The notes: generated by a model from the sequence alone, not told the origin. A DNA stretch of 34,186 nt from Atopobium sp. UBA1382 (GCA_002305805.1 DBQY01000013.1:1-34186), one strand, 5' to 3'. Positions 13,144 through 21,988 are shown, numbered from the stretch's first letter. A program made the numbers and translations.

Positions 13144-14346
13144 CTAGCTGTGCTGGGCGATGATCTCGTCGGAGAGATCGAGGGCGGAGGCCACCACGCC
13201 GTCCATGTCGTAGTAGCGGTACTCGGCGAGACGACCGACGCAGTGGAAGTTCACGAGGTCCTCCACGCGGGCACGGTAGCGACGATAGAGCTCAAGGTTC
13301 TCGTCCTCGAGGATCGCGTAGTAGGGCGTCTCGCCGCTGCCGGGGGTGTAGGCCTTGGAGTACTCACGCATGATCGTGGTCTTGCCCGGCACCACCTGGC
13401 CGGTCATGTTCTTGAACTCGGTAATACGGGTGAAGTCCTCGCTCGTGGTGTAGTTGACGGTGCCGACGGGCTGGAACTGATCCTGGTCCAGCGTCTCGAA
13501 CTCCATGTCGAGCGTGCGATACGGAAGCGCCCCGAGGTCAAGGCCAAAGAGCTCGTCCAGCGGACCGGTATAGATGATCTCGCCGCCGTAGGGGCGGTCG
13601 CAGACGGTGACGCCGGTCTCGGAGACCTTGAGCAGGTCGCGCGCGTCGACGTCGAGGAAGACATCGATGCAGTCATGGGCGAGCATGTGCTCGAAGAGGG
13701 CAGTGTAGCCCTCGGCGGGCATGCCCTGGTGCGGAGCCTGCGGGAAGTAGCGGTCGTCGTCGCCGACGAAGACGGGCACGCGGCCGGTAATCGAGGGATC
13801 GATCTGGTCGGGCGTCTGACCCCACTGCTTCATGGTGTAATGCAGGAAGACGTTCTCGTAGACATAGTCGGCGACCTCGACAAGCTCGGGGTCGTTCTTC
13901 TCGCGAAGCTCCATGATCGGCACCTTCTTGTTCTCGCCGAAGGTGTCCACGAGCTTCTGGTAAAGCCGCTCGCCCTTCTCCTCGCCGAAGGCGAGCTTGA
14001 GGGAGCGGTGGTTGAAGGGGACCGGCATGAGCGTGCCGTGGATGTTCGCAAGGACCTTGTGCTGGTAGTCGGTCCACTCGGTGAAGCGCGAGAGGAAGTC
14101 GTTCACGCGGTCGTTCACGGTGTGGTAGATGTGCGGGCCGTACTTGTGGATGAGAATGCCCGCCTCGTCGACGTAGTCGTAGGCGTTGCCGGCGATGTGG
14201 TCGCGGCGCTCGAGGACGCAGACCTTGAAGCCGCAGGACTCGGCGAAGCGACGGGCGCAGGTCGCACCAGCGTAGCCCGCTCCGACGACGAGGGCGTCAT
14301 ACGCGTCAGGGTTGAAGCCGGCGGGAAGGCCCTTCTCGATGCTCAT
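13144..14346 (-). CDS. glf: UDP-galactopyranose mutase
   Basis: A 400-residue flavoenzyme that interconverts UDP-galactopyranose and UDP-galactofuranose. Seen in the sequence: the FAD-binding VVGAGYAGATCARRFAE fold with the following Glu (VLERR), the NAYDYVDEAGILIHKYGPHIYHT block, the WTDYQHKV and MPVPFNH segments, and the C-terminal NFHCVGRLAEYRYYDMD that closes the FAD site. The length fits bacterial Glf. The ATG at 14346 follows GGAGAGAGGA; the longer frame from 14373 has no such site. With the GT2 gene just downstream it forms a two-gene galactofuranose unit, probably for a cell-wall or surface polysaccharide. Its promoter overlaps that of the divergent pta. Confidence 0.95.
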   Translation of the reverse strand: MSIEKGLPAGFNPDAYDALVVGAGYAGATCARRFAESCGFKVCVLERRDHIAGNAYDYVDEAGILIHKYGPHIYHTVNDRVNDFLSRFTEWTDYQHKVLANIHGTLMPVPFNHRSLKLAFGEEKGERLYQKLVDTFGENKKVPIMELREKNDPELVEVADYVYENVFLHYTMKQWGQTPDQIDPSITGRVPVFVGDDDRYFPQAPHQGMPAEGYTALFEHMLAHDCIDVFLDVDARDLLKVSETGVTVCDRPYGGEIIYTGPLDELFGLDLGALPYRTLDMEFETLDQDQFQPVGTVNYTTSEDFTRITEFKNMTGQVVPGKTTIMREYSKAYTPGSGETPYYAILEDENLELYRRYRARVEDLVNFHCVGRLAEYRYYDMDGVVASALDLSDEIIAQHS

Positions 14347-14418
14347 GAAAATCCTCTCTCCATGTGAGTGCAAGCGCGCGACGTCTCACGGATGCGCGCT
14401 CGCCCATTCGTCCGCCTG

Positions 14419-14442
14419 ATTCTATCACCTCGAACCTATAAT
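14419..14442. promoter_or_regulatory. Overlapping divergent promoters of glf (-) and pta (+)
   Basis: For pta a consensus TATAAT is at 14437-14442. For glf an extended -10, TGA-TAGAAT on the minus strand, is at 14419-14427. The glf -10 therefore occupies the place where the pta -35 would lie, and no good -35 is visible for either. The two promoters probably cannot be occupied at once. The pta leader runs about 75 nt to its start. Confidence 0.55.
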
Positions 14443-14524
14443 GGACCCGAGCGGCGCGAACGCCCGGCAGAGACACACAATCCGGGAGGCGCCCAAGGTT
14501 GGGTTCGTCAGTGAAGGAGCTTTG

Positions 14525-15517
14525 ATGAGCGATTTTCTCGCCCGCATGAAGGCCGCGGCCAAGGCCTACAAGAAGACGATCGTCCTCCCTGAGGGCGAGG
14601 ACCCGCGCACCATCGAGGCGGCGCGCAAGATCGTCGAGGAGGACCTCGCCAACCTCGTCATCCTGGGCGACCCCGCCCAGATCGACGTCGAGGGCGTCAC
14701 GGTAATCGACCCGACCTCCCCCACCGCCCCCAAGCACGAGGCCTACGCGCAGAAGTTCGCCGAGCTTCGCGCCAAGAAGGGCGTCACCATCGAGCAGGCG
14801 CGCGCGCAGATGATGGACGCCACCTACTACGGCACGATGATGGTCAAGATGGGTGACGCCGACGGCCTGGTCTCCGGCGCCTGCCACTCCACCGCCAACA
14901 CCCTGCGCCCGGCGCTGCAGATCCTGAAGACCGCTCCGGGCACCAAGCTCGTCTCTGCCTTCATGGTCATGTGCACCAAGACTCCGCAGTTTGGCGCCGA
15001 CGGCACGCTCGTCTTTGCCGACTGCGGCCTCAACATCGACCCTACGTCCGACGAGCTCTCCGAGATCGCCATCGCCTCTGCGAACTCCTTTGCCACCTTC
15101 ATGGACGACGTGGAGCCGCGCGTGGCGATGCTCTCCTACTCCACGATGGGCTCGGCCGGCGGCGACACGGCCAAGAAGGTGCAGGAGGCCACGGCCTTTG
15201 CCAAGGAGAAGGCCCCCGAGCTCGCCATTGACGGCGACCTGCAGCTCGACGCCGCCATCGTGCCCGAAGTCGCGGCGCTCAAGGCGCCCGACAGCAAGGT
15301 GGCCGGCAACGCCAACGTGCTCGTCTTCCCCAACCTCGAGACCGGCAACATCGGCTACAAGCTCGTCCAGCGCTTCGGCAACGCCGAGGCCTACGGCCCC
15401 ATCCTGCAGGGCATCGCCAAGCCGGTGAACGACCTCTCCCGTGGCTGCGTCGCCGATGACATCGTTGGCGTCGTTGCCATCACCGCCGTTCAGGCCCAGA
15501 TGGCAGAGATGCACTAG
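14525..15517 (+). CDS. pta: Phosphate acetyltransferase
   Basis: A 330-residue short-form Pta converting acetyl-CoA and phosphate to acetyl phosphate. It has the full PTA/PTB fold: KTIVLPEGEDPRTIEAARKI at the N terminus, VSGACHSTANTLRPALQILKTAPG, the FADCGLNIDPTSDELSEIAIASA block, VAMLSYSTMGSAGG, and the C-terminal VFPNLETGNIGYKLVQR and ILQGIAKPVNDLSRG motifs. No N-terminal DRTGG domain is present, unlike E. coli Pta. The ATG at 14525 is preceded by AAGGAG. The next enzyme of the pathway, AckA, is encoded 8 kb away on the other strand, so the usual pta-ackA operon is split. A strong terminator follows at 15542-15576. Confidence 0.95.
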   Translation: MSDFLARMKAAAKAYKKTIVLPEGEDPRTIEAARKIVEEDLANLVILGDPAQIDVEGVTVIDPTSPTAPKHEAYAQKFAELRAKKGVTIEQARAQMMDATYYGTMMVKMGDADGLVSGACHSTANTLRPALQILKTAPGTKLVSAFMVMCTKTPQFGADGTLVFADCGLNIDPTSDELSEIAIASANSFATFMDDVEPRVAMLSYSTMGSAGGDTAKKVQEATAFAKEKAPELAIDGDLQLDAAIVPEVAALKAPDSKVAGNANVLVFPNLETGNIGYKLVQRFGNAEAYGPILQGIAKPVNDLSRGCVADDIVGVVAITAVQAQMAEMH

Positions 15518-15541
15518 TCGAGCGAGAAGAACGCAGGCTCG

Positions 15542-15576
15542 GCGGCCCGGCGGCCCTACGGTTGCCGGGCCGCTTT
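15542..15576 (+). terminator. Rho-independent terminator of pta
   Basis: GCGGCCCGGC (15542-15551) and GCCGGGCCGC (15564-15573) form a perfect 10-bp stem with a 12-nt loop, followed by TTTCTTG. It lies 24 bp after the pta stop. Confidence 0.85.
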
Positions 15577-15595
15577 CTTGATGCCGCGCTTGTGC

Positions 15596-15724
15596 GAACC
15601 CAAACCCCGAACAGGTTTGGGTTCAGTATTGTGCCCAATTGCATAATAGAAAAAAGCCCCAGGCCTGTGACCTGGGGCTTTGCAAAACGAGAGGAGCGGT
15701 GGGCTCGAAGCACGAACCCAAACC
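15596..15724. repeat. Alternating inverted repeats, GGTTTGGGTTC family (region B)
   Basis: Three copies of the 11-mer also found in region A: 15596-15606 (-), 15614-15624 (+) and 15714-15724 (-). The start-to-start distances are 18 and 100 bp, identical to those of the middle pair and the first pair in region A. The sequence between the copies is unrelated to region A. The last two copies flank the pckA terminator hairpin, as in region A the first two flank the trpS terminator. Confidence 0.85.
15645..15681 (-). terminator. Rho-independent terminator of pckA
   Basis: CCTGGGGCTTT (15671-15681) and AAAGCCCCAGG (15653-15663) form a perfect 11-bp stem with a 7-nt loop. Read on the minus strand the stem ends in a run of six T followed by CTATT. 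This is a classic intrinsic terminator 57 bp after the pckA stop. Confidence 0.9.
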
Positions 15725-15737
15725 ACGGAGAGGAAGC

Positions 15738-17339
15738 CTAACGGCCGATGGGCTTGGGGCCGGCAGCGCGGACCTCGGGCGACATCGTAGTGAGGCGCTT
15801 CTCGGCATTGTCAACGAACATCTGGGCGAGCTTCTCTGCCATCTCGTCGTAGGCGGCACGGTCCTCCCAAGTGTTGCGGGCGTTGAGCAGCTCGCTGGGG
15901 ACACCCGGGCAGGACGTGGGCACGTCGAGGTTGAAGCGTTCGTCGTGGACGAACTCGGAGTCGTCGATGATGCCGGACTGGGCGGCCTCGACCATCTTGC
16001 GCGTGTAGGCGAGCTTCATGCGCTTGCCCACGCCGTAGGGGCCACCGGTCCAACCGGTGTTGATGAGGTAGACGCGCACGCCGCCCTTGTCGATCTTCTC
16101 GCCCAGCATCTGTGCGTAGACGTTGGGATCGAGCGGCATGAACGGCTCGCCAAAGAGCGAGGAGAACGTGGGCTGGGGCTCCTTGATGCCGCGCTCGGTG
16201 CCGGCGACCTTGGAGGTGAAGCCGGTCATGAAGTGGTACATGGCGGCGTTGCGGTCGAGCTTGGCGATCGGGGGCAGCACGCCAAAGGCGTCGGCCGTGA
16301 GGAAGATGACGACGTCGGGGGTGCGCTTGGCGCGGCCCTTGGCCACGGCGCCCGGGACGAACTCGACCGGGTAGGCCACGCGGCCGTTCTCGGTGAGCGA
16401 GGTGTCAAAGTAGTCCGCGACGCGGGTGTCGTCGTCAATCACGACGTTCTCGCACATGGAGCCAAAGCGGATCGCGTTCCAGATCTGCGGCTCGGTCTCG
16501 GGGGTGATGTCGATGGTCTTGGCGTAGCAGCCGCCCTCGATGTTGAAGACGCGGTCCTCGGCCCAGCCGTGCTCGTCGTCGCCGATGAGGAGGCGGTCCT
16601 CGGCGGCGGAGAGGGTGGTCTTGCCGGTACCGGAGAGGCCAAAGAAGACCGTGGTGCCGTGGGAGCGCGGGTTCATGTTGCAGGAGCAGTGCATGGTGAG
16701 CACGTTGTCCTCGACGGGCAGGAGGTAGTTCATGACCGAGAAGATCGACTTCTTGATCTCGCCGGAGTACTGGGTGCCCACGACGAGGATCATGCGCTCC
16801 TGGAAGTTGATGAGGACAGCGGCCTCGGAGTGCGTGCCGTAGACCTCGGGATCGAGCTTGAGCGTGGGAGCGGCCATGACAACGAAGTCGGCCTCGCCGA
16901 AGTCGCGAAGCTCCTCGTCAGTCGGACGAACGAGCATCTGGTGAACGAAGAGCGCCTGGCTGGCAAGCTCGCAGATGGCGCAGATCTTACGGGAGTAGCG
17001 ACGCTCGGCACCGGCGAGACCGTGCACGACAAAGAGACGGCGCTCGGAGAGGTGACCGATGACCTCGCTCTTGACCTTCTGATAGTTCTCCTCGGAGAAC
17101 GGCACGTTGACGTTGCCCCAGGCGATCTTGTCATGGACGTCGGGCGTGTCGACGATGAAGCGGTCCTTGGGCGAGCGGCCGGTGTACTGACCGGTGATGA
17201 CGGAGAGGGAGCCGGTGCTCGTGAGCTCGCCCTCGCCACGCTCGACGGCAGTCTCGATCAGCACGGCCGGGGACGCGTCAATGACGGTCTTCTCCTCCGT
17301 GTGGGCGATGCCGTAGCGCTGAAGTTCCTCGATGATCAT
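15738..17339 (-). CDS. pckA: Phosphoenolpyruvate carboxykinase (ATP)
   Basis: A 533-residue ATP-dependent PEPCK interconverting oxaloacetate + ATP and PEP + CO2 + ADP. Landmarks are GQYTGRSPKDRFIV with the substrate-binding Arg, the kinase-1a P-loop GLSGTGKT at 234-241, LIGDDEHGW with the metal-binding Asp pair, and GCYAKTIDI. The length is typical of the ATP family. The ATG at 17339 follows AAGGAGG; the 31-residue extension in the longer frame is not conserved and crosses the predicted transcription start. In fermenters it often runs towards oxaloacetate as a CO2-fixing, ATP-yielding step on the way to succinate; that direction is inference. The promoter is at 17421-17429 and the terminator at 15645-15681. 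Confidence 0.96.
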   Translation of the reverse strand: MIIEELQRYGIAHTEEKTVIDASPAVLIETAVERGEGELTSTGSLSVITGQYTGRSPKDRFIVDTPDVHDKIAWGNVNVPFSEENYQKVKSEVIGHLSERRLFVVHGLAGAERRYSRKICAICELASQALFVHQMLVRPTDEELRDFGEADFVVMAAPTLKLDPEVYGTHSEAAVLINFQERMILVVGTQYSGEIKKSIFSVMNYLLPVEDNVLTMHCSCNMNPRSHGTTVFFGLSGTGKTTLSAAEDRLLIGDDEHGWAEDRVFNIEGGCYAKTIDITPETEPQIWNAIRFGSMCENVVIDDDTRVADYFDTSLTENGRVAYPVEFVPGAVAKGRAKRTPDVVIFLTADAFGVLPPIAKLDRNAAMYHFMTGFTSKVAGTERGIKEPQPTFSSLFGEPFMPLDPNVYAQMLGEKIDKGGVRVYLINTGWTGGPYGVGKRMKLAYTRKMVEAAQSGIIDDSEFVHDERFNLDVPTSCPGVPSELLNARNTWEDRAAYDEMAEKLAQMFVDNAEKRLTTMSPEVRAAGPKPIGR

Positions 17340-17357
17340 ATGTGCCTCCTTATGGCA

Positions 17358-17429
17358 GGCGGATGTCCGCCGACTTAAGACGCATCGAAGTCCCCCGAAT
17401 TCCGAGGGCACCGGTTGGATATTATGACA
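17358..17429 (-). promoter_or_regulatory. pckA extended -10 promoter and leader hairpin
   Basis: On the minus strand TGT-CATAAT (17421-17429) is an extended -10 about 82 bp from the pckA start. In the leader, GGCGGA-TG-TCCGCC (17358-17371) is a near-perfect palindrome just before the AAGGAGG site. It could affect translation or be an operator. Confidence 0.45.
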
Positions 17430-17536
17430 CAACTCCCCGCTCGCGGCTCCATACGCCCCATTCAGCTAACCAAGTGAGCGAGAAGAACACGTAAGGCATA
17501 AAGTTTTGAGAGATAGGGACGATGAAAGGGGCGCGC

Positions 17537-18421
17537 ATGGCCACGCTGACGACAATCACCGACGGCACCCTGTCCGCGACGATCGACGCCCAGGGGGCGC
17601 AGCTCATGAGCCTCAGGCTGGGCGAGGGCGAGTACCTCTGGCAGGGCGACGAGCGCTACTGGGCCCGGCGCGCACCGGTGCTCTTCCCCATCGTCGGCTG
17701 CCTGCGCAACGACCACGCAGTCTCCGCGCAGGGAGACGTCTCCCTCAAGCGCCACGGCGTCGCGCGCCTCTACGAGCACGCCGTCGTCGAGCAGACGCCC
17801 ACAAGCGTGACCTACGAGCTCTCCTCTGCCGAGGAGACGCGCGCCGCCTACCCCTTCGACTTTCGTCTCAACATGACCTACGCCGTCGCCGACGGGCGCC
17901 TCGCGCAGACGTTCGCGGTCACCAATACAGGAGAGGTCGACCTGCCCTTCACGCTGGGCGGGCACCCCGCCTTCAACGTGCCCGTACCGGGAGACGAGGG
18001 GTCGTCCTTCTCGGACTACGAGCTCGTCTTCCCCGAGCGCTGGACTGCCGCGGTCCCCACGATCGACCAGAATGGCCTACACGACTTCTCGCACATGAAC
18101 GAGCTCTTCCACGACGCCGACCGGATCCAGCTCACGCACGAGCTCATCGACCGTCTGCTAACCGTCGTCTTCGTCGACGTTCCCGGCAGGTCGGTCAAGC
18201 TCGTCGGTCCCGCCGGCCACGGCGTAGAGCTCGACTTCGATGGATTCACCTACCTCGGCGTCTGGACGGCCACCTCGGATGCGCCCTTCGTCGCGATCGA
18301 GCCCTGGGTCGGCTGCGCCACGGCCTACGACGAGTCCGACGTCTTCGAGGAGAAGCGCGGTACCATCACGCTCAAGCCGGGCGAGACCTGCAAGCGCTCC
18401 TTCACAATACGGCCCTTCTAG
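17537..18421 (+). CDS. Aldose 1-epimerase family protein (galactose mutarotase-like)
   Basis: A 294-residue beta-sandwich protein of the galactose mutarotase superfamily. It resembles the LacX/YphB-type branch more than classical GalM. The N terminus (GTLSATIDAQGAQLMSLRLGEGEYLWQGD) is typical of this branch. LFPIVGCLRND, LKRHGVAR (putative substrate His), FTLGGHPAFNVP (catalytic-type His) and FVAIEPWVG (Glu) are in the expected order. It probably acts on a sugar or sugar phosphate, but the substrate is unknown. I chose the ATG at 17537, with AAAGGGG 5-6 nt upstream; the ATG at 17522 is in frame but has a worse site. It is followed after 2 bp by the GNAT gene. Confidence 0.85.
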   Translation: MATLTTITDGTLSATIDAQGAQLMSLRLGEGEYLWQGDERYWARRAPVLFPIVGCLRNDHAVSAQGDVSLKRHGVARLYEHAVVEQTPTSVTYELSSAEETRAAYPFDFRLNMTYAVADGRLAQTFAVTNTGEVDLPFTLGGHPAFNVPVPGDEGSSFSDYELVFPERWTAAVPTIDQNGLHDFSHMNELFHDADRIQLTHELIDRLLTVVFVDVPGRSVKLVGPAGHGVELDFDGFTYLGVWTATSDAPFVAIEPWVGCATAYDESDVFEEKRGTITLKPGETCKRSFTIRPF

Positions 18422-18423
18422 CC

Positions 18424-18915
18424 ATGAGCCAGATTCGCCGTGCGACCACAGACGACCTCGAGGCCGTCTGCTCGATCTATGCCGCTGCTTGTGCCTTCAT
18501 GCACGCAAACGGCAACCCCACGCAGTGGCCCGGAGACTACCCCGGTCTCTCGGACGCCGAGAAGGACCTCGAGGCCGACGCCCTCTGGGTGCTCGACGAG
18601 GGCGCGGGCCCCATCGCCGTCATGAGCGTCCTGCCGGGCCCGGACCCCACCTACGCCGTAATCGAGGGCGACTCCTGGCTCGACGACGACCCCTACTGGG
18701 TCATGCACCGCCTCGCAGTCGCCGAGAGCGGTCGCGGCGCCGGCACGCGCATGCTCGAGTGGCTCTGCTCGGAGCACGACAACGTCCGCGCCGACACCCA
18801 CGCCGACAACCTCCCCATGCAGCGCACGCTCGAGAAGTGCGGCTTCGTCCGCCGCGGCACCATTTGGGTCGAGGACGGCACGCCGCGGGTGGCGTACCAC
18901 TTCGTGCGACGGTAG
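18424..18915 (+). CDS. GNAT family N-acetyltransferase
   Basis: A 163-residue acetyltransferase-type protein. The GNAT fold is visible as the N-terminal IRRATTDDLEAVCSIY, the central strand and acetyl-CoA pyrophosphate loop (MHRLAVAESGRGAGTRMLEWL, with the loop written as SGRGAG), and the C-terminal NLPMQRTLEKCGFVRRGTI. This pattern resembles RimI-like and small-molecule acetyltransferases; the acceptor cannot be inferred. The ATG is 2 bp after the epimerase stop and lacks a good ribosome binding site of its own, so translation is probably coupled. It converges with the amidotransferase-type gene across 47 bp, in which I see no clear terminator. Confidence 0.88.
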   Translation: MSQIRRATTDDLEAVCSIYAAACAFMHANGNPTQWPGDYPGLSDAEKDLEADALWVLDEGAGPIAVMSVLPGPDPTYAVIEGDSWLDDDPYWVMHRLAVAESGRGAGTRMLEWLCSEHDNVRADTHADNLPMQRTLEKCGFVRRGTIWVEDGTPRVAYHFVRR

Positions 18916-18962
18916 CGACGTGCTGCGCCCGCGTCGGTCGGCGGGACGGGCCGCCCTGGACC

Positions 18963-19703
18963 TCAGCGGCACGCGTCGACGAAGCTCTTCCAGAGGGTGA
19001 AGTCGGCCTCCGCCTCGCGCCACGTGTACTCGGGGTGCCACTGGACGCCGATGCAGAAGCGCTTGTCGGCAACCTCGATGCCCTCGGGGACGCCGTCGGT
19101 CGCGCGCGCAACGAGTCTCACGCCCTCGCCGAGGCGGTCGACGCAGCAGTGGTGGGCGGAGTTGGTCTGGACGAGCGTCGCGCCACCGAGCGCGCGGCAA
19201 AGAAGCGAGCCCTCCTCGACCTCCACCGGGTGGCAGACGGTGTTCAGGATGCCGGTGTGGCGCCACTGGACCATGCCCTCGCGAGCACCAAGGCTCGGGA
19301 CGTCCATGCAGAGCGTACCGCCAAGCGCGACGTTCAGGAGCTGCGTGCCGCGGCAGGTTGTGAGCAGCGGCTTGTTCGCGGCAACGGCGGCGCGCAGGAG
19401 CGGCAGCTCGAAGGCGTCGCGCTGCGGGCAGAGCAGCGCCGGGTCGTAGGGGCGCTCGTCGCCCCAGAGCGCGGGGTTGACGTCGGGGCCTCCCGGCACG
19501 GCAATGCCGTCGGCGCGCTCCACGTACTCAGCGATGACGTCCTCGTCCTCGGTGAGCGCCATCATGAGCGGGAGGCCGCCGGCGGCGAGAATCGCGTCCA
19601 CGAAGCAGTCGGCGATTGCCTCCTGGGGAGCAATCGTCTCCGAGCCCTCCACGACGGGGGCCTCCCAGCGCGGGGCGACAAGAACGACCGGTCTTCTCGC
19701 CAT
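18963..19703 (-). CDS. Gamma-glutamyl-gamma-aminobutyrate hydrolase family (peptidase C26)
   Basis: A 246-residue class I glutamine-amidotransferase-like hydrolase of the PuuD type. The catalytic triad is visible: Cys117 in TTCRGTQLLNV, His223 and Glu225 in GVQWHPEY. GIAVPGGPDVNPALWGDE is the family's substrate-side loop. In PuuD this enzyme splits gamma-glutamyl-GABA to glutamate and GABA; relatives hydrolyse other gamma-glutamyl compounds. Its start is 2 bp after the stop of the ABC-transporter ATPase, so it is the last gene of the import operon. This suggests it processes an imported gamma-glutamyl compound or releases glutamate, but no other Puu gene is present and the true substrate is open. 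Confidence 0.88.
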   Translation of the reverse strand: MARRPVVLVAPRWEAPVVEGSETIAPQEAIADCFVDAILAAGGLPLMMALTEDEDVIAEYVERADGIAVPGGPDVNPALWGDERPYDPALLCPQRDAFELPLLRAAVAANKPLLTTCRGTQLLNVALGGTLCMDVPSLGAREGMVQWRHTGILNTVCHPVEVEEGSLLCRALGGATLVQTNSAHHCCVDRLGEGVRLVARATDGVPEGIEVADKRFCIGVQWHPEYTWREAEADFTLWKSFVDACR

Positions 19704-19705
19704 GC

Positions 19706-20470
19706 CTAGTGCCCCTTGATCGAATCGAGGAAGTCACGGGCACGCTGGGTCTTGGGATGGTCGAAGAACTCGTCGGGCGAGCCCTCCTCCACGATCTGGC
19801 CGTCCGCCATGAAGACCACGCGGTCAGCCACGCGGCGCGCGAAGCCCATCTCGTGCGTGACCACGACCATCGTCATGCCGCCGCGGGCGAGCTCGACCAT
19901 GACGTCGAGCACCTCGTTGATCATCTCGGGATCGAGCGCGCTCGTGGGCTCGTCGAACATCATCGCCTTGGGTCGCATAGCGAGCGAGCGAGCGATCGCG
20001 GCGCGCTGCTGCTGACCGCCGGAGAGCTGGGCGGGGACCTTGTGGGCCTGCTCGCCGACGCCGACGCGCTCGAGGAGCTCCATCGCGTACTTCTCGGCCT
20101 CCTCCTTGCCCTGACCCAGGACCTCACGCGGTCCGAGCGTCACGTTGTCAAGAATCGTCATGTGGGCAAAGAGGTTGAACTGCTGGAACACCATGCCGAG
20201 TCCGGCACGCATGCGCGCGAGTTCACGCCCCTCCTGCGGGAGCGGCTCTCCCTCGATGAGAATCTCACCGGAGTCGATCGTCTCGAGGCGGTTGATGGTG
20301 CGGCACATCGTGGACTTGCCGGAGCCGGAGGGCCCGATCACGACGAGCACCTCTCCCCGCCTTACGGTCAGGTTCACATCGCGCAGGACGTGGAGATCGC
20401 CATAATGCTTGTCCACGTGGCGAAGCTCTATCACCGGCACGTTCTTCTCGGCTGTGCTTTCCTGGGCCAT
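19706..20470 (-). CDS. Polar amino acid ABC transporter, ATP-binding protein
   Basis: A 254-residue ABC ATPase of the GlnQ/GluA type. Walker A is GPSGSGKST (46-54), then the Q-loop in [10 protein letters not shown], signature LSGGQQQR (149-156), Walker B MMFDEP with Glu174, and the switch His in VVTHEMGFA. It energises uptake together with the two permeases and the binding protein encoded just upstream. The ATG at 20470 follows GGAGCGGGAG; the frame continues further upstream only as a shadow of the permease gene. Gene order binding protein, permease, permease, ATPase and the GluA-like sequence suit glutamate, glutamine or a similar amino acid. Confidence 0.94.
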   Translation of the reverse strand: MAQESTAEKNVPVIELRHVDKHYGDLHVLRDVNLTVRRGEVLVVIGPSGSGKSTMCRTINRLETIDSGEILIEGEPLPQEGRELARMRAGLGMVFQQFNLFAHMTILDNVTLGPREVLGQGKEEAEKYAMELLERVGVGEQAHKVPAQLSGGQQQRAAIARSLAMRPKAMMFDEPTSALDPEMINEVLDVMVELARGGMTMVVVTHEMGFARRVADRVVFMADGQIVEEGSPDEFFDHPKTQRARDFLDSIKGH

Positions 20471-20481
20471 TGCTCCCGCTC

Positions 20482-21315
20482 CTAGCGAATGATCTTGACA
20501 CCCGTGCGGTGCGCAACGTACACGGATGCCTTGTTGATGGCAAAGTTGATGAGGACATAGATAACGGCGACGACGAGGTACATGGAGAGCAGCGCGTCGT
20601 AGTTGGTGATGAGCACGCGCGCGTTCTGCATGAGGTCGGGGTAGCTCACCACGTAGGCGACCGTCGTGTCCTTGACCACGACGACGAGCTGGGCGATGAG
20701 CGAGGGGATGACGAAGCGAATCGCCTGGGGCAGCACGATTCTCCGCATGGTCTTGGCCGGGCTGAGCCCGATCGAGAGGGCTGCCTCGACCTGGCCCTTG
20801 GGCACGGCGTTCACACCAGCTCGAAAGACCTCGGCGAGCACGCCCGAGGCGGCGAGCGCCACCGGGAGCGTGAGCATCCAGAAGGCGGGCATCTGGATGC
20901 CGTACTGCGGGACTACGAGGAAGAAGAAGTAGATCAGAAGCAGGCTCGGCACGCCGCGGAAGAAGTCCGTGACCACGCGACAGAGGGCTACGAGCGGGGC
21001 AATGCCGCTGGTGCGCCCCAGCATGAGCGCAAGGCCCAGCACGAGGGCGATGGCACCCGCCGTGAGCGCGACCTCGACCGTGCCCACAAAGCCCTGCAGC
21101 AGGAAGCGCCAGGTGGGCCACTCGAGCAGGAACGACCAGTAGCGCGGCGCAAGCTGGCCGGTCACGTAGAACTGGCGGACCACGAGAGCCGCGAGCAGGG
21201 CGAGAAGGACGGCAGAGATTGCCGTGCCGATCGCGATGCGACGCTTGGCGCGCGGTCCTGGAGCCTCGTAAAGCGCGGTGCGCACGCTCGGCGCAGTCTG
21301 GGTGCGCGTGCTCAT
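20482..21315 (-). CDS. Polar amino acid ABC transporter, permease (GluD-like)
   Basis: A 277-residue inner-membrane permease of the His/Glu/Gln family. It begins with a cytoplasmic Arg-rich tail and a first membrane helix (about 28-46). A His-Glu-Gln-type TM core follows, with the conserved [13 protein letters not shown] segment and the EAA loop [24 protein letters not shown] that docks on the ATPase. The long N terminus resembles GluD of corynebacterial GluABCD. Its ATG overlaps the stop of the preceding permease by 4 bp (ATGA), and the ATPase start is 11 bp downstream, so all are one operon. Confidence 0.93.
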   Translation of the reverse strand: MSTRTQTAPSVRTALYEAPGPRAKRRIAIGTAISAVLLALLAALVVRQFYVTGQLAPRYWSFLLEWPTWRFLLQGFVGTVEVALTAGAIALVLGLALMLGRTSGIAPLVALCRVVTDFFRGVPSLLLIYFFFLVVPQYGIQMPAFWMLTLPVALAASGVLAEVFRAGVNAVPKGQVEAALSIGLSPAKTMRRIVLPQAIRFVIPSLIAQLVVVVKDTTVAYVVSYPDLMQNARVLITNYDALLSMYLVVAVIYVLINFAINKASVYVAHRTGVKIIR

Positions 21316-21971
21316 CGGAGTATCCTCACCCTCTTGTCGAGCCGGTTTCCGACGAACGAGATCACGAATGCCGTGAGCACGTATCCGAGCGCAGAGATCA
21401 GGAAGGCGAGGATGCCGCCCGTGGCGCGCGTGTTGACGTAGGAGACAACGCCGGTGAGCTCCTGGGGAGAGAGCGGGACCTGGGAGCCGAGCGCCGTCGT
21501 GAGCATGACGGCAATGAGGAGGTTCGTCATGGGCAGCACCGTGGTGCGAAGTGCCTGCGGAATCACGATGTGTCGCAGGATCTGCGTGAAGGTGAGCCCG
21601 ACGGAGCGAGCCGCCTCGATCTGACCGACGCCGATCGTGTTGATACCGCTCATGAAGTTCTCGGAGCCAAAGGCGGATCCGAGCAGCACCACGGTCACGA
21701 TGACGCAGGTCCGCCAGTCGAGGACCACGCGCAGCTGCGGCAGGGCGTAGGCGATGAGAATGAGCAGGGCCACGCCGGGGATGTTACGGAACACCTGGAC
21801 GTAGAGCTCGCCGAGTCCGCGCAGCGGCGCGACGGGGCTCACCCGCGCGACCGTCACGAGGACGGCGAGCACCATGACGAAGACGAACGAGATAGCCGTC
21901 ATCGACCACGTGGCGAGAAGGCCGTCCAGGTAGTTCTGTCCGTATGTCCCAAGCAGCTCAGCGAGGCTCAT
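21312..21971 (-). CDS. Polar amino acid ABC transporter, permease (GluC-like)
   Basis: A 219-residue inner-membrane permease, the shorter partner of the pair. It shows about five hydrophobic segments, the [21 protein letters not shown] segment conserved in this family, and the EAA loop [24 protein letters not shown]. The ATG at 21971 follows GGGGGAG, 17 bp after the binding-protein stop. Its stop overlaps the next permease start by 4 bp. Two different permeases imply a heterodimeric channel as in GluCD. Substrate specificity is set by the binding protein and cannot be read directly. Confidence 0.93.
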   Translation of the reverse strand: MSLAELLGTYGQNYLDGLLATWSMTAISFVFVMVLAVLVTVARVSPVAPLRGLGELYVQVFRNIPGVALLILIAYALPQLRVVLDWRTCVIVTVVLLGSAFGSENFMSGINTIGVGQIEAARSVGLTFTQILRHIVIPQALRTTVLPMTNLLIAVMLTTALGSQVPLSPQELTGVVSYVNTRATGGILAFLISALGYVLTAFVISFVGNRLDKRVRILR

Positions 21972-21988
21972 GCGACTCCCCCGCGCGC

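Noticed and set aside
14492..14506. Further copy of the GGTTTGGGTTC motif in the pta leader
   Set aside because: The sequence is GGTTGGGTTC, one T short, without a partner copy at 18 or 100 bp. A similar partial match near 28559 also lacks a partner. Both are probably chance.
15639..17378. Long open frame on the plus strand opposite pckA (579 codons)
   Set aside because: It is the complement of a clear, complete PckA. The translation is rich in Val, Asp, Gly and His with no domain, the usual shadow of GC-rich coding sequence.
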